DNA from: an uncultured bacterium
GTDB taxonomy: Bacteria; Bipolaricaulota; Bipolaricaulia; RBG-16-55-9; DRJF01
Length of the DNA stretch: 35,160 nucleotides
Direction: 5' to 3'
Assembly: GCA_913053845.1 (NCBI GenBank)
Contig: CAJXGD010000022.1
Span: forward strand, 1 to 35,160
The position numbers were made by a program, and so were the translations under genes. Under the pieces are notes generated by a model that ran no database searches, was not told where the DNA came from, and worked only from the letters and a program-made list of their open reading frames with translations. Shown here piece after piece: positions 30,651-35,160 of the stretch (position 1 is its first letter; each line of letters starts with the position of its first letter).

Positions 30651-31445
30651 CTATCGGCCTAACACCTCGATCATCTGCCGCTGAATCCGCCCGTTGCAGG
30701 CCAGCAGTTGGCGATCGCCCAGCTTGTAAGTGCCGCCGCCGAAGTCGGAGAGCCGCCCGCCGGCCTCGGTGATCAATAGCCAGCCGGCCGCCACATCCCA
30801 GGGCTTGAGGTCCAGCTCCCAGAAGCCGTCGAAGCGCCCACAGGCCACCGCACAGAGGTCCAGCGCCGCCGAGCCGTCCCGCCGGATGCCCTGGGCCAGC
30901 GGCAAGAAAGCCCGAAAAGCCGGCAGGTTCTCCTCAATATGCTCCAGGATCGGAAAACCGGTGCCCAACAGGCTCTGCTTTAATGTTGGCGTCGGCGAGA
31001 CGCTGATCCGCTGTCCATTGAGAAAAGCGCCCGCTCCGCGCTCGGCGGTGAAAAGCTCGCCCAAGATCGGCGCATAGACCACGCCGACCTCCGGTCGCCC
31101 GGCGCGCACCAGCGCTATCGAGACGGCAAAGAGCGGATAAGCGTGCGCATAGTTCATCGTGCCGTCCAAGGGATCAACTACCCAAAGATACTCGGCCTCC
31201 CCCCGGCGGGAGCCGCGCTCCTCGGCCAGCAGGCCGTGCTCCGGACACTCGCGTTGCAGCAGCTCGACTATCGCCTCTTCAGAGCGCCGGTCGAACTCGG
31301 TCACCAGGTCCATGTGGCTGGACTTGAAGCCGATCTGCCCCACGTGACCAAAGCCCTCACCCAGGATCTCACCGCCCAGCCGCGCCGCGCGCTCCGCCAG
31401 CTCCAGCCAATCCTCTCGCTCGCACCGCTCGCTCATCTGGCTCAT
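30651..31445 (-). CDS. Inositol monophosphatase family protein
   Basis: This 264-residue Mg-dependent phosphatase belongs to the SuhB/IMPase family. The first metal motif is E-E (75-76). The second is D-P-L-D-G-T-M-N-Y (91-99), where most members have T-x-N-F. The C-terminal W-D-V-A-A-G-W-L-L-I-T-E-A-G-G motif is also present. Substrates could be inositol phosphate, histidinol phosphate or similar. The start overlaps the metallophosphoesterase stop by four bases, so it is translationally coupled. Confidence 0.9.
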   Translation of the reverse strand: MSQMSERCEREDWLELAERAARLGGEILGEGFGHVGQIGFKSSHMDLVTEFDRRSEEAIVELLQRECPEHGLLAEERGSRRGEAEYLWVVDPLDGTMNYAHAYPLFAVSIALVRAGRPEVGVVYAPILGELFTAERGAGAFLNGQRISVSPTPTLKQSLLGTGFPILEHIEENLPAFRAFLPLAQGIRRDGSAALDLCAVACGRFDGFWELDLKPWDVAAGWLLITEAGGRLSDFGGGTYKLGDRQLLACNGRIQRQMIEVLGR

Positions 31446-32185
31446 ACCCCGGAGAGCAAGCGGTCGCCCAGCTCCGAGGGCAGCCCGGCCTGCCGGATCT
31501 CTTGGCGTGTGCGCTCAATATCGTAGGTCACTCGGTGCCACTCTATCTGGCCGCCGTTCTCATCCAGGGTGAGCAGGCCAAAGCTGGCCCGGGGGTCCCC
31601 GTCGCGCGGCTGGCCCACGCTGCCCGGATTGATCAGATAGCGCTCGCCCGCCTCCAAGCGCTGAGTCTGGTCGCCCACGGCCCGCAAGCCCCCCACCTCG
31701 CTGCCGCTCCAGCTAAAGAGCGAAGGAATATGCGAGTGGCCGAAGAGACAGAGCTGTGCTTCGCTCTCCTGGAAATTTATATAGGCCGTCTGGCGGTCCA
31801 GAATATACTCCCAAATGGGATCACGCGGACTGCCGTGGACCAGCAGCAGATTCTCGTGCGTCTCTCTCAAGGGACACTCAGCGAGATAAGCTCGGCTGGC
31901 CGGACTCAGCTTGTCTTGCGTCCAAATGATCGCCTGGCGGGCCCGCCCGCTAAAATAGTCAATGTTGATCTCGCCCAGAGCGCCCGCATCGTGATTGCCC
32001 CGCACGCAGAGCGTGGCACATCTCTGAACTTCAGCCACACACTCGTCGGGGTGGGCACCATAGCCCACGATGTCTCCCAGGCAGACGATCCCATCGACTC
32101 GATACTGCTCGATCTCGGAGAGCACCCTCTGCAGGGCGGTCAGGTTGCTGTGGATGTCTGACAAGAGAGCCCATTTCATCGTCAT
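31442..32185 (-). CDS. Metallophosphoesterase (YfcE/MJ0936-like)
   Basis: This 247-residue calcineurin-like phosphodiesterase has metal motifs D-I-H-S-N (Asp10, His12), G-D-I-V-G-Y-G (Asp38), G-N-H-D-A (Asn64, His65), L-L-V-H-G-S-P-R-D and F-G-H-S-H-I-P. All five family motifs are present, so it should be active. It overlaps both neighbours by four bases, giving a three-gene operon with the cyclodeaminase-like protein and the inositol phosphatase. The natural substrate cannot be told. Confidence 0.9.
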   Translation of the reverse strand: MTMKWALLSDIHSNLTALQRVLSEIEQYRVDGIVCLGDIVGYGAHPDECVAEVQRCATLCVRGNHDAGALGEINIDYFSGRARQAIIWTQDKLSPASRAYLAECPLRETHENLLLVHGSPRDPIWEYILDRQTAYINFQESEAQLCLFGHSHIPSLFSWSGSEVGGLRAVGDQTQRLEAGERYLINPGSVGQPRDGDPRASFGLLTLDENGGQIEWHRVTYDIERTRQEIRQAGLPSELGDRLLSGV

Positions 32186-32823
32186 TGCTCGTTGATCCAG
32201 CCCTCGACGATGGTGATGGCGGCCCGGCGGTGGGTGCGAGCCCGCCTGACCAGGTCCCGGCTCTTCTTGTGGTAGACGCGGCGGAACTTTTCATCCTTGA
32301 CCTGGCTGAGGTTGGTCTCCACGTTGAGCAGCGCGGCGTGTACCGCACCTTCGGCCAGCAAGCAGGCGGCACCCGCATCGCTCACCGCGTTGCGATTGCC
32401 CTTCTCGGCCACCCGCTCGGCGATCCCAAGCACCGCCCGGCAGGCCTCCGCCGTCTTGAAAGGCACCTCGGTGGCCCGCTTGAGCGCCGACTCTATCGCT
32501 TCAGCACGCTTCTCACGCTCCTCGGCAGTGCCCTTAGGCAGCCGATAGGCGGCCAAAACGCCCTGAAAAGAGGTGCTGTCCTCATCAGCCAAGGCTACTA
32601 GACGATCGCGCAGCTCGCGCGCCTCGGCCTCCAGTTGCCTCATCTCCTCGGCCACGCTCTCATAGCCCTTCTTGTCCATGGTCAGCCGGCTGACCAGGTC
32701 TACCAGCGCGGCGCCCAAGCTGCCGGCGATCGCCGCTGCGCTCCCGCCCCCCGGCGTAGGGCTCTTCGCCGAGAGTTGCTTGAGATACTCGTCGATCGTC
32801 GCTTCTCCTGTGCTAGTTGCCAA
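32182..32823 (-). CDS. Cyclodeaminase/cyclohydrolase family protein (FchA/FTCD-C-like)
   Basis: This 213-residue helical protein matches the formiminotetrahydrofolate cyclodeaminase/methenyltetrahydrofolate cyclohydrolase family. The N-terminal motif S-P-T-P-G-G-G-S-A-A-A (about 21-31) and the later N-R-N-A-V-S-D-A-G-like block (about 141-150) are the main landmarks; here the block reads G-N-R-N-A-V-S-D-A-G. It would act in one-carbon folate metabolism. The start is a TTG at 32823 with GAGGTGAT 6-8 bases upstream; no ATG is available near the N-terminus. A MetE-like fragment at the right edge is another methyl/one-carbon gene, but it is not adjacent. Confidence 0.87.
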   Translation of the reverse strand: MATSTGEATIDEYLKQLSAKSPTPGGGSAAAIAGSLGAALVDLVSRLTMDKKGYESVAEEMRQLEAEARELRDRLVALADEDSTSFQGVLAAYRLPKGTAEEREKRAEAIESALKRATEVPFKTAEACRAVLGIAERVAEKGNRNAVSDAGAACLLAEGAVHAALLNVETNLSQVKDEKFRRVYHKKSRDLVRRARTHRRAAITIVEGWINEQ

Positions 32824-33248
32824 GATTAGATCACCTCAATAAGATTTTAAGCTATCTCTGACGATCATACTCTTGTTGGCACCCCCTGGCCGGCGCTACC
32901 GGTGTCACTATACGACGGATCGGCTCACCCTGTCAAATACAAGCCTTCGGAACCGGTATCAACTCAAGGCTTTCAGGATTTCACGTTTTCTTCACGCTGG
33001 TCGTTTCATGGTGAGGATTGGTTGTGGGGGCTTGACCGATGCAGGATGCACCCTGATATGGGATACAATCCCATCATCATCGGGGTTTTGTCCTCGTACC
33101 TTACCTCCGGGGCGGTGAGTTTTGCCCGGTGAGCTGTAGAGGAGCGTGGTTCGAATCCGTAGGTCGAGCCCTCTTATCCCGGATTTCCCAAATAGAGGCC
33201 GCAATGGAGTATAATGAGAGGTGGTGTAGACGGAGCACTTTGCGGAGG
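32824..33248. other. Gene-poor intergenic stretch with no supported gene
   Basis: No convincing coding frame is seen; short open frames here overlap each other on both strands, have no good ribosome site and show no recognisable domain. A T-loop-like GGTTCGAATCC near 33150 is not part of a foldable tRNA, because the neighbouring stem has a mismatch and two wobble pairs. The stretch may hold decayed sequence. A clear promoter follows at 33249. Confidence 0.5.
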
Positions 33249-33288
33249 TTGACTTTTCGCCGCGTCAGGTATATAATATCCCTATAAT
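33249..33288 (+). promoter_or_regulatory. Strong promoter upstream of the HEPN-like gene
   Basis: TTGACT (33249-33254), 17-base spacer and a perfect TATAAT (33272-33277) form a near-consensus promoter. A second TATAAT (33283-33288) lies 11 bases downstream. The leader to the ATG at 33367 would be about 75-80 bases and contains CTGATA/TATCAG arms that could pair. Confidence 0.7.
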
Positions 33289-33366
33289 GATATCTGGAGA
33301 TCGCTGATACTGGGTATTGGGCAAAACTGCCTGAAAACTCTATCCATATATCGTTATCAGGGCAAT

Positions 33367-34674
33367 ATGGCAAGTGAATTAATGGTTCGCCAGAACTGGA
33401 GGAATGAGTCAGTGGGCATCGACGAGACTCCCAGCTTCAGACACCTTGATGAGCAAATGCGTGGCTTTGACCTTATTCTCCACGCTAACAGAATGCTCCG
33501 TCGGATTGGTTTGGGCAGTCGAGCGCTGGCAGGGCTCCAACAGCAAATGGATGAGATTCGTGCGCAGATGCGGGAGCTTGCGGACTACCCGGAGCGCTTC
33601 AATCAGTACTTCTCGAAAGATGGCTGGCTAGCGCATGGTCATCTCGACTTCACTATCATGAAGCGGGCTGTGGACGAATACGAAACGAATGGTCCAGAGG
33701 TCGCAACCGGCGTCCTGCTGCAGTATTTCGGACCGAACAGCATTGGTGATCGGTTGTTCTTCTTGAACGGCGTCGAGGAATTGAGAGTCCGGCGCCGCCT
33801 GATAGACCTGGCATTCGCTGACTACCAAGCTGGCAGGTACCATGCCGTCGTCCCCTTGCTTCTGATGCTCATCGACGGCGCGGTCAATGACACCGTCGGC
33901 AAAGGGTTTCACGCTCAGACACTCGATCTTGATGTCTGGGACAGCATCACAACAGCTGATGGTGCAATCAACGACATCAAGTCGATCTTCCAGCAGAGTC
34001 GTCGCAAGACCCGCACCGAGCCAATCCTGCTCCCCTACAGAAACGGAATCCTCCACGGGATGGATCTTGGTTACGACAACGAAACCGTCGCGGCGAAGTG
34101 CTGGTGTTTCCTCTTCGTTGTCGCCGACTGGATTGCGGACAAGAAATCCGAAACCCAGCGCCGAGAGCGGTTCGCTGAGGAGACTCGTGTTCCATCGCTG
34201 CGCGAGCTCGCTGCACAGCTTGCTGAGAACCAACGCATGAAGCAGGCAACCGCGGAGTGGTCCGCTAGGGAGATTCGGCCAGAGCAGCTGGAAGCCATCA
34301 ACCGCGAATGGTCAGCAGACCCTGGAACGCCTGAGGAGAGCGTCCTGATGTTCCTGGCCCTGTGGACTGTGCGCAACTACGGAGGGATGGCCAAACTCTA
34401 CTGGGCAGCTGATGACCCACAGTCCGGGCGACACGCGGGAGATGTGCGAATGATGCTGGGAGGAGTGAGCGTGGACTCGTATCTAGTCGACCACATCGAC
34501 GACCAGGCCGCCGCAATCACGCAGGTGAGGGTCATCGTGAATCCCGCAAGCGAGCACCCATGCTATTACATGTTTCGCTTGATCTACGAGACCGCCTCAG
34601 GCGAAGTCCTTCCGCGTGGGCTTGCCGGTGGAGCTTGGCGTATCGTGTGGGTTCAGCCTTGTGAGCAGCCATAG
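33367..34674 (+). CDS. HEPN-like domain protein of unknown function
   Basis: This 435-residue protein belongs to a hypothetical family I know only by pattern. The central region (about 130-260) is helical and contains P-Y-R-N-G-I-L-H-G (near residue 223), which fits the R-N-x3-H signature of HEPN ribonuclease-like domains. Residues 1-120 include a coiled-coil-like stretch with regularly spaced charged residues. The C-terminal 130 residues appear to be a separate alpha/beta domain. No signal peptide or membrane segment is present. HEPN proteins often cut RNA in phage defence or toxin systems, so a defence role is possible but unproven. It is followed by a DUF4926 gene on the same strand. Confidence 0.7.
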   Translation: MASELMVRQNWRNESVGIDETPSFRHLDEQMRGFDLILHANRMLRRIGLGSRALAGLQQQMDEIRAQMRELADYPERFNQYFSKDGWLAHGHLDFTIMKRAVDEYETNGPEVATGVLLQYFGPNSIGDRLFFLNGVEELRVRRRLIDLAFADYQAGRYHAVVPLLLMLIDGAVNDTVGKGFHAQTLDLDVWDSITTADGAINDIKSIFQQSRRKTRTEPILLPYRNGILHGMDLGYDNETVAAKCWCFLFVVADWIADKKSETQRRERFAEETRVPSLRELAAQLAENQRMKQATAEWSAREIRPEQLEAINREWSADPGTPEESVLMFLALWTVRNYGGMAKLYWAADDPQSGRHAGDVRMMLGGVSVDSYLVDHIDDQAAAITQVRVIVNPASEHPCYYMFRLIYETASGEVLPRGLAGGAWRIVWVQPCEQP

Positions 34675-34930
34675 TCGGGCGAACAAGAGGTGCGTAATAC
34701 ACTTTGAACTGCTAGAAACTGTGGTCTTGGAGCACGATCTTCCTCAGCATGGGCTGAAACAGGGGGACCTCGGCACCGTGGTCGAGCGATATGAACCCGA
34801 CGGGGTGGAGGTCGAGTTCGTCACCGCCGCAGGCCAGACCCAGGCTGTGGTGACGTTGCATGTCAAAGATCTGCGCAAGGTTGAACCCACGGACATTGTG
34901 GCGGTGCGCTCTTTGCAGCCGACAGCCTAG
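34661..34930 (+). CDS. DUF4926 domain protein
   Basis: The protein is about 89 residues and matches DUF4926 by H-F-E-L-L-E-T-V-V-L, D-L-P-Q-H-G-L-K-Q-G-D-L-G-T-V-V and the following V-E-V-E-F...Q-A-V-V-T-L blocks. The start is uncertain. The only in-frame candidate near the family N-terminus is the GTG at 34661, inside the end of the upstream gene. However, AAGAGGTG sits about 3-6 bases before an ATA codon (34697), where family members usually begin M-K-F-E-L. The start codon may have mutated, or ATA may be used. DUF4926 genes commonly sit beside small toxin-like genes; the function is unknown. Confidence 0.7.
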   Translation: MSSHSRANKRCVIHFELLETVVLEHDLPQHGLKQGDLGTVVERYEPDGVEVEFVTAAGQTQAVVTLHVKDLRKVEPTDIVAVRSLQPTA

Positions 34931-34963
34931 CGCGCAAGCGTGCCCGGCCACGGAAACCATCAC

Positions 34964-35160
34964 CTACTGAAGCGCCACCTCGGCCAGGCGGGTTCCCTCG
35001 ATCAAATTACGCAGTTTCTGATAAGAGACTTCCCAGCTGCGCGTGCGCAGGCCACAGTCGGGTGACGGTGAGATCCGCCCCGGATCGCCCAGCACCTGGA
35101 CCGCATAGAGGATGCGATCGCGCACCAGCTCCGGCGGCTCGATCGTATCCCGGTGAATGT
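34964..35160 (-). CDS. MetE-like cobalamin-independent methyltransferase, C-terminal part
   Basis: A minus-strand frame is open from the window edge to TAG at 34964. About 65 residues are visible, including H-R-D-T-I-E-P-P-E-L-V-R and I-S-P-S-P-D-C-G-L-R-T-R-S-W, ending K-L-R-N-L-I-E-G-T-R-L-A-E-V-A-L-Q. The P-D-C-G-L block is the C-terminal zinc-ligand region of 5-methyltetrahydropteroyltriglutamate-homocysteine methyltransferase (MetE) and related zinc methyltransferases. The N-terminus lies outside the window, so MetE proper cannot be told from short MetE-like proteins. Confidence 0.82.
   Translation of the reverse strand, partial: IHRDTIEPPELVRDRILYAVQVLGDPGRISPSPDCGLRTRSWEVSYQKLRNLIEGTRLAEVALQ

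Noticed and set aside
31502-32161. Plus-strand open frame opposite the metallophosphoesterase
   Set aside because: It is antisense to a gene with all five metal motifs and has no supporting features.
33130-33190. tRNA-like T-loop (GGTTCGAATCC)
   Set aside because: The adjoining stem has a mismatch and two wobble pairs, and no acceptor, D- or anticodon arm can be built.

Overview
The window reads as bacterial chromosome of moderately high GC. Genes are densely packed, with many 1-4 bp start/stop overlaps, clear Shine-Dalgarno (SD) sequences and some TTG/GTG starts. A tRNA-Asn encodes its own CCA end. A four-gene 2-oxoacid:ferredoxin oxidoreductase, a SARP/BTAD-type regulator, a CHAT protease and several secreted beta-propellers suggest an uncultured-type, probably anaerobic or microaerophilic lineage (Chloroflexota-, Bipolaricaulota- or Fraserbacteria-like). 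That placement is a weak inference; no ribosomal marker is present.

Layout. 1-3.7 kb: a possible transposase start at the left edge abuts a truncated ABC permease and its intact ATPase. A DUF2283 plus PBECR-like toxin-style pair, a CPBP membrane protease and a small secreted protein of unknown function follow. 3.7-4.0 kb is a structured intergenic region with a long imperfect hairpin and three perfectly phased palindromes. 4.0-13.3 kb (plus strand): ribD-purB, an acyl-CoA ligase, a branched-chain-amino-acid-type (Liv) ABC importer with only one ATPase, and a Crp/Fnr regulator. 13.4-17.7 kb (minus): three secreted NHL/SMP-30-like propellers, two of them tandem paralogs with C-terminal membrane tails, downstream of a SARP/BTAD regulator. 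11-bp-phased repeats precede the first propeller. A palindromic MITE-like element follows at 17.7-17.9 kb. 17.9-22.7 kb: a membrane-anchored TolB-like propeller and a CHAT protease are divergently transcribed from back-to-back promoters. The CHAT gene converges on a zinc-finger anti-sigma-like gene, which is preceded by a divergent sigma-like gene. 22.6-27.1 kb (minus): korD-korA-korB-korC-gltX runs directly into the sigma-like gene. 27.3-29.4 kb (plus): an M24 aminopeptidase, probably leaderless, and an orphan molybdo-hydroxylase FAD subunit. 29.4-32.8 kb (minus): tRNA-Asn, dinB, an inositol-phosphatase family protein, a metallophosphoesterase and a folate cyclodeaminase-like protein. 33.3-34.9 kb (plus): a HEPN-like protein and a DUF4926 protein. 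The right edge holds the C-terminus of a MetE-like methyltransferase.

The strongest candidate for an undescribed system is the 17.9-22.7 kb neighbourhood: CHAT protease, H-x3-C-x2-C anti-sigma-like protein, divergent sigma-like protein and membrane-anchored propeller. By analogy with CHAT proteases that cleave sigma-regulating partners, it could be a protease-triggered transcription switch. The sequence supports the gene content and arrangement; the mechanism is inference.
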